Shown here piece after piece: positions 5,026 to 11,834 of a stretch of DNA of 11,834 nt. Origin of the DNA: Chlorobiales bacterium (GTDB taxonomy: Bacteria > Bacteroidota > Chlorobiia > Chlorobiales > Chlorobiaceae); assembly GCA_022360415.1 (NCBI GenBank), contig JAKSDB010000440.1, forward strand, positions 1-11,834, read 5' to 3'. How positions within the stretch are numbered: the stretch's first letter is position 1; each line of letters opens with the position of its first letter. Position numbers and translations under genes: made by a program. A model generated the notes under the pieces. It made no database searches. It saw nothing but the letters and a program-made list of their open reading frames with translations, and was not told the DNA's origin.

Positions 5026-6033
5026 TCAATAGTAATTCTGCATTGCTCTGCGCACCTGTTCGGGAGTTTTGCCGGTCCACAGATGAAAGGCCCTGAAAAA
5101 AGAATTCGGCTCCTCGAACCCGAGGAGGAAGGAAATTTCCGCCGCTGAAAGACTTGAGGTTTTCAGGTAGTGTTTCGCAAGAGCTTCCCTGGTTTTGTGT
5201 AAGAGGTCCTGGAAGCTTTTACCCTCCTGTTTAAGCCTTCGTTGCAGGGTTCTCGGGCTGACAAAAAGCTTGCTCGACACTGCATCTATCGAAGGCGTGC
5301 CTCCCGGAAGAAGTTCCAGAAGCACCGCATGAACCCGCTCGGCAATTGTCGCCGAGTCTTCCAGTTCCGAAAGACGATTCTTCAATCCCGGCTCGAAAAA
5401 CCCCCACATTTTCTCGCTTGCCGTCAGGAAAGGCTGCCGCGCATCAGCACCGCTGAAAACAATTTTTGGAAGTGCTGCCGCCTGTCGTACAGGAACACCG
5501 AAATACTCCGTATAGTTATTTTCCGGTTCCAGCGGCAAAGGCGCCAAAACATCAAGAGGACATATTCTTTGTCTCGTGGCTATTCTGGCCAGTTGTACAA
5601 AAAAAACCAGCTCGACGGCTATCAGCGATCCAGGCGGCTCAGCAGTGACATCGAGCCATTCGATCTCCAGCATGGTTGACCGATCAGTGACACTGACGTG
5701 GAGTGCCATAGGGCAAAGCAGTTTCTTATGGCGGGCAAGCCGCTGAAGTGCGGTATTGAGGTCAGGACTGCACAGAGCGGCGAAAACCGGCGGGTCGAAC
5801 GCCTCTACGGAGATTGCCGATCCTATTCTGAGGGGAAGCAAAGGATCATCAGCAGACTCCTCCAATGCATACCAGAACCTGAAATACTCCGCTGTATCGA
5901 GCACGGCATCTTTTCTTGAAAAAAGATCCTCCGGCAGTCCTGCCTTGCGGAGGACCTCGAGGGGATGTAATCCCAGATCATTGAGAAGAACTCTCCACCC
6001 GGGATTGACGGCAAAAACATTGGCACTTGACAT
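5026..6033 (-). CDS. AraC-family transcriptional regulator (PF12625-type sensor domain)
   Basis: DNA-binding regulator of 335 residues. The N-terminal two thirds (about 20-205) resemble the Arabinose_bd domain (PF12625) found in OruR and VirS types, for example LPLRIGSAISVEAFDP. The C-terminal 88 residues are the AraC/XylS double helix-turn-helix: first helix pair from 248 (SIDAVSSKLFVSPRTLQRRL), second around 297-320 (AAEISFLLGFEEPNSFFRAF), then the family signature TGKTPEQVRR. In-frame TTG (6045) and GTG (6039) codons lie just upstream; ATG 6033 is preferred, but no start has a strong Shine-Dalgarno sequence. It lies 23 bases after the dehydrogenase gene ending at 6057, so it is probably co-transcribed with it and may control these genes. 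The ligand is unknown; relatives sense hydrophobic or amino-acid-derived compounds. Confidence 0.88.
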   Translation of the reverse strand: MSSANVFAVNPGWRVLLNDLGLHPLEVLRKAGLPEDLFSRKDAVLDTAEYFRFWYALEESADDPLLPLRIGSAISVEAFDPPVFAALCSPDLNTALQRLARHKKLLCPMALHVSVTDRSTMLEIEWLDVTAEPPGSLIAVELVFFVQLARIATRQRICPLDVLAPLPLEPENNYTEYFGVPVRQAAALPKIVFSGADARQPFLTASEKMWGFFEPGLKNRLSELEDSATIAERVHAVLLELLPGGTPSIDAVSSKLFVSPRTLQRRLKQEGKSFQDLLHKTREALAKHYLKTSSLSAAEISFLLGFEEPNSFFRAFHLWTGKTPEQVRRAMQNYY

Positions 6034-6056
6034 ACTCACAATCAAATCATAACATC

Positions 6057-6890
6057 TTATCCGGTCTGGCTTGCCAGGATCCAGTCAAAAATGCGGTCCC
6101 CGAAATACTTTCGCATAAACATCAAAGGCCTGGCCAGTTTTCCGGCAACATACCGTGTCTTCGGATTCTGTGCTCCGACAACTTTTGAAATAACATCGGC
6201 AATCACCGATGCCGGAGAGCCGCCGCCGGACTCGTATGACTTGCGTGTTCCTTCGGCCATCTTTTCGGCCATTTGTCCGTATGGACCTTCCCCGGAATAT
6301 TTCAGCATTGGGGCAGAAAGCACATCGCCGAAACCGGTCTCGATAATGCCGGGTTCGATGACCACCACATCGATGTTGAACTGCGAAAGCTCGAAACGAA
6401 GACAATCAGACCATCCTTCAAGAGCATGCTTTGTTGCGTGGTACCATGCTCCGAGCGGTGTATAGATCCTGCCGCCCATCGACGAGGTGTTGATAATCGT
6501 CCCCTGCTTGCGTTCCCGCATCGAAGGAAGCACCAGTTGGGTCAGCCGTGCAAGGCCGAAAAGGTTCACCTCGAACTGCCGGCGTACGTCCTCGAGGGGA
6601 ATATCTTCCACGGCACCATACAGGCCGTAACCAGCATTATTGAACAAGACATCGATACGTCCCTGCTCCTGCATGATCCTCCCGACCCCATCTACGAGGT
6701 CCTGTTCGTTTGTAACATCCATCTTCAGAACATGGGCGCCCATCTTTTTCAAATTCTCCATCTGCTCGACACGACGGGCCGCACAGTACACAATATGTCC
6801 TTCTTCCAGCAGTTTCTCTGCCGTAACCTTGCCGATTCCGGACGACGCTCCGGTAATCAGGATAACTTTTTTATTTATTGTCTCCGCCAT
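6057..6890 (-). CDS. Short-chain dehydrogenase/reductase (classical SDR) 1
   Basis: NAD(P)-dependent oxidoreductase of 277 residues with a Rossmann fold. Visible motifs are the cofactor loop TGASSGIG at 13-20, NNAG at 84-87, Asn109, catalytic Ser136 or Ser137 in NTSSMGG, and Tyr150/Lys154 in YHATK. PGIIETGF follows, as usual for classical SDRs. The Arg pair at 39-40 after the second beta-strand would favour NADP(H), as inference. Residues after about 205 form a longer C-terminal part with a basic, hydrophobic tail. A strong GGAGG lies about seven bases before the ATG. It is 17 bases downstream of the second SDR gene and 23 upstream of the AraC gene. Substrate is not identifiable; steroid, retinol or short fatty alcohol oxidoreductases are common annotations for such sequences. 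Confidence 0.9.
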   Translation of the reverse strand: MAETINKKVILITGASSGIGKVTAEKLLEEGHIVYCAARRVEQMENLKKMGAHVLKMDVTNEQDLVDGVGRIMQEQGRIDVLFNNAGYGLYGAVEDIPLEDVRRQFEVNLFGLARLTQLVLPSMRERKQGTIINTSSMGGRIYTPLGAWYHATKHALEGWSDCLRFELSQFNIDVVVIEPGIIETGFGDVLSAPMLKYSGEGPYGQMAEKMAEGTRKSYESGGGSPASVIADVISKVVGAQNPKTRYVAGKLARPLMFMRKYFGDRIFDWILASQTG

Positions 6891-6907
6891 TGATATCCTC
6901 CGGACTT

Positions 6908-7741
6908 TTAATTGCTGTTCCCCCCCTCTGCCATTCTATCGAACAATGTTCTTACGTCAAATTCGTCATCACCGTCATATCTGGGCGCATAGTGTTCATA
7001 GGCCTTTTTCACCTTTCTATACCGTTCGTCGATCCTGACCATGTTATATGCATGGGACACGATATAGAATTCACCCTGCTTGATCTGCTTCATGGCAATG
7101 GAGGTAAAACGGTCTGTATCCATACCATGCCTCATGGTCTCACGTGCCTCATCTCCTCCCAGTTCCGACTGCACGAAACCGGGGCAAATCAATCCGACCT
7201 CGATATAATCGGGAACCTCTTCTTCGAGGGATTCGGTCAGGGCAAGAACAGCATGTTTGCTGGCAACATAGGGAGCCCCTAACGGAACTCCGTTAAAAAG
7301 GGAGTTCTCGGACCCAACATTGTAGAGCGCGGCAGGCGTACCCTGCTTGATCAACCTTCTGCCAAACACCGAGACAACATTGAGCACACCGAACAGATTG
7401 ACGTCAAAGATTTTCATAAAATCTTCTTTCGACGAATCGATCACCGTTCGCCCTACAGCCATGACACCTGCGTTGCTCATAACGACATCGACAGAACCGA
7501 ATGCATCCCAGGCAAAATCGGCAAATTTCTCGACTTCCTCCCTTTTCGAAACATCGCAAACAGCCCCTCTGGCCTCGATACCCGATGCACGCAATGATTG
7601 AACCGCTTGGTCTAACCTGCTCTCGCGCAACCCGCAAATGATAATTTTAGCACCTTCACGGCCGAACTGTCCGGCGAACGAGAACCCGATACCGGTTGAC
7701 CCGCCCGTGATGACAACCGCCTTGTCTTTAAAGTCTTTCAT
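6908..7741 (-). CDS. Short-chain dehydrogenase/reductase (classical SDR) 2
   Basis: A 277-residue classical SDR. Motifs: TGGSTGIG at 12-19, SNAG at 89-92, Asn115 in DVNLFG, catalytic Ser144 in NVGSENS, and Tyr158/Lys162 in YVASK, followed by LICPGFVQSELGG. Same length as its neighbour but clearly divergent, so an old duplication or separate recruitment. The C-terminal third (about 210-277) is charged and Tyr-rich, which is unusual. The ATG has GGGAGGA about eight bases upstream. It is the first gene of the probable operon SDR2-SDR1-AraC. Paired SDRs with a PF12625 AraC regulator recall the mycobacterial virS-mymA region in broad outline only. The substrate is unknown. Confidence 0.9.
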   Translation of the reverse strand: MKDFKDKAVVITGGSTGIGFSFAGQFGREGAKIIICGLRESRLDQAVQSLRASGIEARGAVCDVSKREEVEKFADFAWDAFGSVDVVMSNAGVMAVGRTVIDSSKEDFMKIFDVNLFGVLNVVSVFGRRLIKQGTPAALYNVGSENSLFNGVPLGAPYVASKHAVLALTESLEEEVPDYIEVGLICPGFVQSELGGDEARETMRHGMDTDRFTSIAMKQIKQGEFYIVSHAYNMVRIDERYRKVKKAYEHYAPRYDGDDEFDVRTLFDRMAEGGNSN

Positions 7742-7755
7742 GGCTTATATCCTCC

Positions 7756-7836
7756 CTATATCGTTAACAACACTTTCCCTGAATTGCCCCATTGCGCTCC
7801 CCCTTTGATTACCACTGTTTTTGCCATGTTGTTCAT
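7756..7836 (-). CDS. Small open frame before SDR2 (26 residues), doubtful
   Basis: The frame reads MNNMAKTVVIKGGAQWGNSG and then KVLLTI, with its stop overlapping the SDR2 Shine-Dalgarno region, 14 bases before SDR2. It has no clear ribosome-binding site of its own. The segment TVVIKGGAQWGNSGKV resembles the start of an SDR Rossmann fold (VVITGG.xGIG) with key residues altered. It could be a coupled leader peptide, a decayed SDR start or chance. I do not claim it is expressed. Confidence 0.2.
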   Translation of the reverse strand: MNNMAKTVVIKGGAQWGNSGKVLLTI

Positions 7837-7861
7837 TCTATTGTTGTTTGCATGATGTGCA

Positions 7862-7886
7862 GGCTACACAAACGTAAAACGTAGCC
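7862..7886. repeat. Inverted repeat upstream of the SDR operon
   Basis: GGCTAC (7862-7867) and GTAGCC (7881-7886) are perfect arms separated by 13 bases that contain AACGT twice. It could be an operator for the SDR-AraC operon or an RNA hairpin in its leader. Confidence 0.4.
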
Positions 7887-8033
7887 GCTCCTTTTATGCT
7901 AAGTATAGAACAGACAAACGCCCTTAAGACAATCCAATCGCGCCAACACAATAACCAAAAACGCCAACAATTTTGGAATGGGGAATTAAGAATGGAACCC
8001 GTGCTCTGCCGCATGGGAAATGAGGAGGGGAAC

Positions 8034-8066
8034 AAAAAAAGGAAGCACATCATGAAATGCACTTCC
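8034..8066 (-). terminator. Intrinsic terminator of tRNA-Asn
   Basis: On the minus strand GGAAG (8062-8066) pairs with CTTCC (8041-8045). A small internal loop and a 3-bp inner stem follow, and then seven T (8034-8040). It starts 9 bases after the tRNA 3' end. Confidence 0.7.
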
Positions 8067-8075
8067 TTTCTCATG

Positions 8076-8147
8076 CTCCGCGAGTAGGACTCGAACCTAC
8101 AACCCTCTGGTTAACAGCCAGATGCTCTACCATTGAGCTATCGCGGA
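8076..8147 (-). tRNA. tRNA-Asn (anticodon GTT)
   Basis: A 72-nt cloverleaf without encoded CCA. The acceptor stem TCCGCGA/TCGCGGA has 7 pairs with discriminator G, the D stem is GCTC/GAGC, and the anticodon stem is TCTGG/CCAGA with loop CTGTTAA. GTT at loop positions 3-5 reads Asn codons. The T stem is GTAGG/CCTAC with loop TTCGAGT. All stems are perfect. It is a single gene with its own promoter and terminator, and the boundary between the minus-strand and plus-strand halves of the window. Confidence 0.97.
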
Positions 8148-8165
8148 ATGATAATGTGATTTTTG

Positions 8166-8177
8166 AGAGGCGCCTCT
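8166..8177. repeat. 12-bp perfect palindrome in the tRNA-Asn leader
   Basis: AGAGGCGCCTCT is self-complementary with no loop and lies between the tRNA promoter and the mature 5' end. CCTCTTTT occurs here (8173-8180) and again at 8199-8206 inside the promoter spacer. No function known. Confidence 0.6.
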
Positions 8178-8190
8178 TTTGAGGGTGATT

Positions 8191-8218
8191 AATATACACC
8201 TCTTTTCACTATTCACAA
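8191..8218 (-). promoter_or_regulatory. Candidate tRNA-Asn promoter
   Basis: Minus-strand -35 TTGTGA (8213-8218) and -10 TATATT (8191-8196) with a 16-base spacer. The start of transcription would be near 8184, giving a leader of about 37 bases to be trimmed by RNase P. Confidence 0.55.
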
Positions 8219-8297
8219 ACTGGTTTTCATCCATTTTCATCTGAAAAATCAAAAAAAACGAAGAATAACTCGGTTTTTTCTTTTTACCGGCAAGATT

Positions 8298-8325
8298 TTG
8301 TAAATTTAGGTTCTTTTATTATAAA
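8298..8325 (+). promoter_or_regulatory. Candidate promoter of the DUF177-rpmF-plsX-fab operon
   Basis: TTGTAA (8298-8303) and TATAAA (8320-8325) are 16 bases apart. The predicted start would leave only a few bases before the ATG at 8338, and no good Shine-Dalgarno sequence is present there. The true promoter may therefore be slightly further upstream. Confidence 0.35.
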
Positions 8326-8337
8326 GGCAACGGCACG

Positions 8338-8868
8338 ATGAGCAGGGAAAAGGGAGTGATTGAGATACGGATCTCCGGATCGGGCGAAGGTGTGTATGAG
8401 TATGAGTTTATCTGTAAAGCTTCGGATTTCAAAAACCCTGAACTTGGTGAACCCGGGTTCTGCAATGATATCCATGTAAAGGTAGTTGCAAACAAGACCG
8501 ACAGCGAAATTGCCGTTGATATTGAAACGAAAACTTTTGCGGAATTGAGCTGCGATATCTGCCTGGCCCCTCTGAAAAAAGAAGCAGCAGGAACGTACCG
8601 GGTTTTCTTTGTTTTCGGCGAACCTGAAGGCAACATAGAAGAGCAGGAAGAAAATTATCGGGTGCTTGACAGAAACGCATCCGTTATTGATCTTACTGAA
8701 GATGTACGTGAAACCCTGCTTCTCTCGAAGCCATTGAAAACTGTTTGCACCGAAAACCCTGAATGCTCGATGTATCGTGAAGACGACGCGGAACACTCCG
8801 AAGAGAAACATGGAGCAAAGAGCCCTTGGCAAGAATCGCTGGAAAAATTGAAGAATAAGTATCATTAA
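8338..8868 (+). CDS. YceD/DUF177 family protein
   Basis: A 176-residue protein of the DUF177 (YceD) family, almost always encoded next to rpmF; in plants and bacteria the family is tied to 23S rRNA accumulation. Supporting features: the central CDICLAPL (Cys72/Cys75) after an ETKTFAELSCD strand, a second Cys pair at Cys137/Cys143, an acidic linker (about 98-108 and 147-158) and the C-terminal SPWQESLEKLKNK in place of the usual DPRW..L..L ending. The second Cys cluster is shorter than the usual LC..C.GLC..CG form. The rpmF start is 26 bases downstream, so the two are almost surely co-transcribed. The weak ribosome-binding site is notable, but no better start is available. Confidence 0.85.
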   Translation: MSREKGVIEIRISGSGEGVYEYEFICKASDFKNPELGEPGFCNDIHVKVVANKTDSEIAVDIETKTFAELSCDICLAPLKKEAAGTYRVFFVFGEPEGNIEEQEENYRVLDRNASVIDLTEDVRETLLLSKPLKTVCTENPECSMYREDDAEHSEEKHGAKSPWQESLEKLKNKYH

Positions 8869-8894
8869 GAAATTTGTAATAAGCAAGTATCGTT

Positions 8895-9086
8895 ATGGCG
8901 ACACCTAAATCGAAAGTCTCAAAATCAAGACGGGATAAAAGGCGAGCACAGTTTACAGCACGCAGTAAAGCTGTTGCAACCGTAATATGCCCGAATTGTG
9001 GCGAACCGACACTTCCTCACCGCGCATGCCGCCATTGCGGCCATTACCGTGGCAGAGCGGTAACAAACAAAACGTCAAACACTTGA
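8895..9086 (+). CDS. rpmF: 50S ribosomal protein L32
   Basis: A 63-residue, strongly basic protein beginning MATPKSKVSKSRRDKRRAQF, the standard L32 N-terminus. Four cysteines in CPNCG (Cys32, Cys35) and CRHCG (Cys45, Cys48) form a zinc ribbon, so this is the zinc-binding form of L32. It is a structural part of the large ribosomal subunit. plsX starts 23 bases after its stop codon, the common rpmF-plsX link between ribosome and lipid synthesis. Because this L32 carries zinc, the ribosome here is one consumer of the metal imported by the znu genes; that connection is inference only. Confidence 0.97.
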   Translation: MATPKSKVSKSRRDKRRAQFTARSKAVATVICPNCGEPTLPHRACRHCGHYRGRAVTNKTSNT

Positions 9087-9109
9087 GCATAACATAACCG
9101 GACTCCAAG

Positions 9110-10129
9110 ATGCTGACAATTGCCGTTGACGCGATGGGAGGAGACAATGCCCCTGATTGCGTTGTCGAAGGAACGATCCAGACTCTCAGGGATACGGGAA
9201 ACAGGCTGGAAGTACTGTTGATCGGCCAGAATGACAAGGTCGAACCTCTTCTCGACCGGCATGATATACAGGGTCTGAACCTGCGATTCATGCACGCTCC
9301 GGAAGTGATAACAATGAATGACATTCCGGCTATTGCCGTGAAAACCAAACAAAATTCGTCGCTCGTCCGGGGTCTTATGTTGTGCAAGGAAAAAAAGGCT
9401 GACGGATTTGTCAGTGCGGGCAATACCGGAGCCCTTATGGCTGCGTCACTGTTTATTCTCGGGCGTATTCCGGGTGTCCTTCGACCCACCATCGCCGCTT
9501 ACTTTCCAAGACTTGCTCCCGGGTTGACGAACGTTGTCGATGTCGGAGCTAATGTTGACTGCAAACCTGAGCATCTGGTCCAGTTCGCAGAAATGCTGAC
9601 CATTTACCAGCGTGATGCCGCTGGCATGGACACCCCCCTCACCGGCCTTTTGAACATCGGAGAAGAGGAAAACAAGGGCCCCGACTACCTGAAACAGACA
9701 TATAACCTTCTCAGGGAAGCGAACAGCAAAAAGAAGATCAATTTTATCGGTAACATAGAAGGGAACGACATCCTTTCTTCCAAGGCATCTATAATAGTGT
9801 GTGACGGTCTTGTAGGCAACACCCTGTTGAAGTTCGGGGAAAGCATCCCTCACTTTCTCAGCTCCATCTTCAAACCTTCCATTGAAAAACTTGTCGCCTC
9901 CGGCCAGCTCGACCTTAAAGCTGCCGAACTTACCGGAAAAACCTTCAAAGCCATGTTCCAGCCGTTTGATGTGGAAAAATTCGGCGGGGTTCCGTTTCTC
10001 GGTGTAGACGGCATCTCCATTGTTGGCCACGGACGCTCTTCTGAAAAGGCGATCATGAACATGATCTTCATGGCTGAACACATGATCGAGAAAAAAGTAA
10101 ACCAGCATATTGCCGAAGCTTTGGCATAA
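9110..10129 (+). CDS. plsX: Phosphate acyltransferase PlsX
   Basis: Converts acyl-ACP and phosphate to acyl-phosphate, the acyl donor for PlsY in phosphatidic acid synthesis; a peripheral membrane enzyme. Length 339 is normal. Family motifs are all present: AVDAMGGDNAP at 5-15, SAGNTGALMA at 102-111, NVVDVGANVD at 141-150, GNIEGNDI around 214-221, CDGLVGN at 231-237, and GHGRSSEKA near the C-terminus. The start ATG follows GGA by about seven bases. Downstream, 99 bases separate it from fabH, the longest gap in this operon, and that gap contains a possible regulatory hairpin. Confidence 0.97.
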   Translation: MLTIAVDAMGGDNAPDCVVEGTIQTLRDTGNRLEVLLIGQNDKVEPLLDRHDIQGLNLRFMHAPEVITMNDIPAIAVKTKQNSSLVRGLMLCKEKKADGFVSAGNTGALMAASLFILGRIPGVLRPTIAAYFPRLAPGLTNVVDVGANVDCKPEHLVQFAEMLTIYQRDAAGMDTPLTGLLNIGEEENKGPDYLKQTYNLLREANSKKKINFIGNIEGNDILSSKASIIVCDGLVGNTLLKFGESIPHFLSSIFKPSIEKLVASGQLDLKAAELTGKTFKAMFQPFDVEKFGGVPFLGVDGISIVGHGRSSEKAIMNMIFMAEHMIEKKVNQHIAEALA

Positions 10130-10155
10130 CAAAACAGGCATTTTACAGGAAAATC

Positions 10156-10215
10156 ATGGTCATGTCCGCAAGGGAACCAGCTTCAGTATAGTCCTGAAGA
10201 ATTCCTTCAGATTTT
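10156..10215 (+). promoter_or_regulatory. Possible alternating hairpin and mini-frame in the fabH leader
   Basis: CTTCAG (10181-10186), CTGAAG (10194-10199) and CTTCAG (10205-10210) form two mutually exclusive 6-bp stems. The second, with loop AATTC, is followed by ATTTT and could be a weak terminator. A short frame of 11 codons starts at ATG 10156 with AGGA five bases upstream and ends at 10191, just before the second stem. The layout resembles an attenuator, but it is small and may be chance. Confidence 0.35.
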
Positions 10216-10228
10216 AACGCCAGCATTT

Positions 10229-11215
10229 ATGAAAGCAGTAATCACCTCGACCGCAAAGTATCTTCCCGATAGTGTTCTGAACAACCATGACCTTGAGCAG
10301 ATTCTCGATACAAATGACGAGTGGATTCGTACACGTACCGGAATTCGTGAACGCAGGATATTGAAGGATCCTGAAAAAGCCACATCATTCATGTGCAGCG
10401 AGGTTGCACGGAAGCTCATTGAAAAAAGGGGAATCACCGCTGATGACATAGATCTCATCATCGTCGCGACCATGAGCCCCGATATGATATTTCCCTCGAC
10501 GGCATGCCTTGTCCAGAAAAACATCAGTGCATCGAATGCCTGGGCATTCGACCTGTCGGGAGCGTGTTCCGGTTTTATCTATGCCTTGCATACCGGGGCG
10601 CAGTTCATCGCGGCGGGGACTCACAAAAAAGTACTGGTTATCGGTGGAGAAAAAATGTCCGCCGTTATGGATTATACCGACAGAACAACCTGTGTCCTTT
10701 TCGGTGACGGTGCTGCAGGCGTCCTGATCGAACCGGGAACGGATGAGGAACATGGAGTGCTCGACGCAAGACTGTATTCGGACGGAAAAGGGTGCGACAA
10801 TCTCTGCATGCCCGGAGGCGGAAGTCTGCATCCTACAAGCCATGAAACAGTTGATCAGAAGCTGCATTACCTCCAGCAGGACGGACGGCAGGTATTCAAG
10901 TCCGCGGTTGTTGCCATGGCTGACGTTGCTCTTGAAATCATGACCCGAAACAATCTTTCCGCTAAAGACATAGATTTCCTCATACCACATCAGGCAAACC
11001 ACAGAATCATTCAGGCAACCGCCGAACGTATGGGCATCGGGCTTGAACATGTCGCTGTGAATATCGACCGTTACGGCAACACTTCCGCCGCAACAATACC
11101 GATCTGTATCGCCGAGCTTGATGAGGCTGGCAAACTCCATAGAGGCAGCAGCCTTATTCTGGTCAGTTTCGGTGCAGGGTACACTTGGGGCGGGATTTAC
11201 CTTACATGGGTGTAG
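10229..11215 (+). CDS. fabH: 3-oxoacyl-ACP synthase III
   Basis: Beta-ketoacyl-ACP synthase III starts fatty-acid synthesis by condensing acetyl-CoA (or another primer) with malonyl-ACP. The 328-residue protein has the full catalytic triad: Cys113 in SGACSGFIYAL, His254 in IPHQANHRI and Asn284 in YGNTSAA. NDEWIRTRTGIRERR at 29-43 is the conserved N-terminal signature and GFGxGYTWG-like FGAGYTWGG is near the C-terminus. The ATG lacks an evident Shine-Dalgarno sequence. fabD begins 26 bases after its stop. Gene order plsX-fabH-fabD is the conserved lipid-synthesis cluster. Confidence 0.97.
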   Translation: MKAVITSTAKYLPDSVLNNHDLEQILDTNDEWIRTRTGIRERRILKDPEKATSFMCSEVARKLIEKRGITADDIDLIIVATMSPDMIFPSTACLVQKNISASNAWAFDLSGACSGFIYALHTGAQFIAAGTHKKVLVIGGEKMSAVMDYTDRTTCVLFGDGAAGVLIEPGTDEEHGVLDARLYSDGKGCDNLCMPGGGSLHPTSHETVDQKLHYLQQDGRQVFKSAVVAMADVALEIMTRNNLSAKDIDFLIPHQANHRIIQATAERMGIGLEHVAVNIDRYGNTSAATIPICIAELDEAGKLHRGSSLILVSFGAGYTWGGIYLTWV

Positions 11216-11241
11216 CTTATTTGTAACTGAAAGAACTTTTC

Positions 11242-11834
11242 ATGAAAGCATTTATATTCCCCGGCCAGGGCTCGCAGTATTGCGGCATGGCCAAAGACCT
11301 TTACAGCACGCACCCCGATGCCCGCAAACTGATGGACCGGGCAGACTCAATTCTCGGATATTCCATCACCGACATCATGTTCAACGGCAGCGAGGAAGTT
11401 CTCCGCCAAACAGAGTATACCCAGCCTGCAATTTTTCTTCACAGCATCTGTGCTGCCTCCATTCTTGGCGACACACAGACAGGCATGACAGCCGGACACA
11501 GTCTTGGCGAATATACCGCCCTGTGCTATGCCGGCGCCATGCGCTTTGAAGACACGCTCCGGATCGTCTCTAAAAGGGGAAAACTGATGCAGAATGCCGG
11601 AAGGGTGAACCCTGGCACCATGGCGGCGATAATAGGAATGAACAACGAGGCTCTTGAGTATCTTCTTGAAAAGGCCCGGCCCTCCGGCATCGTTCAGGCA
11701 GCAAATTTCAATTCTCCTGGACAGACTGTTATTTCGGGAGACATCGATGCCGTAAGAAAAGCGGTTGAGCTCGCACCTTCCATGGGGGCAAGGATGGCAA
11801 AGGAGCTTGTCGTATCGGGAGCCTTTCACTCTCC
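11242..11834 (+). CDS. fabD: Malonyl-CoA-ACP transacylase, N-terminal part (cut by window edge)
   Basis: The first 197 residues of FabD, which moves malonyl from CoA to acyl carrier protein to feed FabH and the elongating synthases. The start MKAFIFPGQGSQ is diagnostic. Catalytic Ser87 sits in GHSLGEY, Arg112 in SKRGKLM, and catalytic His196 in GAFHS, so all three key residues fall inside the visible part. Roughly 100 more residues are expected beyond the edge, probably followed by fabG and acpP. The ATG follows GAAAGAA by a short spacer. Confidence 0.96.
   Translation, partial: MKAFIFPGQGSQYCGMAKDLYSTHPDARKLMDRADSILGYSITDIMFNGSEEVLRQTEYTQPAIFLHSICAASILGDTQTGMTAGHSLGEYTALCYAGAMRFEDTLRIVSKRGKLMQNAGRVNPGTMAAIIGMNNEALEYLLEKARPSGIVQAANFNSPGQTVISGDIDAVRKAVELAPSMGARMAKELVVSGAFHS

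Larger units (their letters stand above)
7742..8033. other. Non-coding stretch between SDR2 and the tRNA-Asn terminator
   Basis: It holds the SDR2 Shine-Dalgarno sequence, one small open frame (7756-7836), one 6-bp inverted repeat (7862-7886) and no convincing gene. A minus-strand TATACT near 7903-7908 could be the -10 of the SDR operon, but the -35 match is poor (TTGTCT at 19 bases). The remainder shows nothing I can name. Confidence 0.4.

Noticed and set aside
8284..8886. A 200-codon minus-strand frame opposite DUF177
   Set aside because: It is an antisense shadow of the DUF177 gene; the plus strand has the conserved motifs and operon context.
9446..10141. A 231-codon minus-strand frame opposite plsX
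   Set aside because: It is an antisense shadow; plsX motifs are complete on the plus strand.

Overview
The window looks like chromosome from a green sulfur bacterium (Chlorobi; Chlorobium or Prosthecochloris type). This is inferred from the protein style and from the order DUF177-rpmF-plsX-fabH-fabD; no single marker in the sequence proves it. Most of the left two thirds is read on the minus strand and the right end on the plus strand. The strands switch just after a tRNA-Asn gene.

Left end (1-1600, minus): a compact zinc-uptake operon runs zur, znuA, znuC, with the last gene cut by the window edge. The genes overlap by 11 and 4 bases. A near-perfect 25-bp palindrome next to the zur start codon is a good candidate Zur operator. 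It lies just downstream of a plausible promoter that is overlapped by four tandem 8-bp repeats.

1590-1963: non-coding DNA holding a cluster of small hairpins, then a 139-bp element with 15-bp terminal inverted repeats and a perfect 7-bp flanking direct repeat. This has the form of a MITE, and it is inserted exactly at the leuA stop codon.

1959-3851 (minus): leuA (2-isopropylmalate synthase) preceded by a full, apparently undisturbed attenuation region. It consists of a promoter, a 27-codon leader peptide with a run of four Leu codons, a pause hairpin over those codons, a 12-nt antiterminator pairing and an intrinsic terminator. The leader peptide seems to begin at or very near the predicted transcript start and has no Shine-Dalgarno sequence.

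3894-7741 (minus): an NlpE-META fusion lipoprotein, an AraC-family regulator and two short-chain dehydrogenases. The two dehydrogenases and the regulator are closely spaced and probably form one operon. Their substrate cannot be told from sequence.

7742-8337: a non-coding stretch, a tRNA-Asn(GTT) gene with its own promoter and terminator (minus), and the start of the plus-strand operon.

8338-11834 (plus): the conserved DUF177-rpmF-plsX-fabH-fabD cluster linking ribosomal protein L32 to the start of phospholipid and fatty-acid synthesis. fabD is cut by the window edge. The plsX-fabH gap carries a small three-arm alternating hairpin.

The observations most worth a second look are the leuA attenuator, the MITE-like insertion at the leuA stop codon, the candidate Zur operator and the possible switch before fabH.
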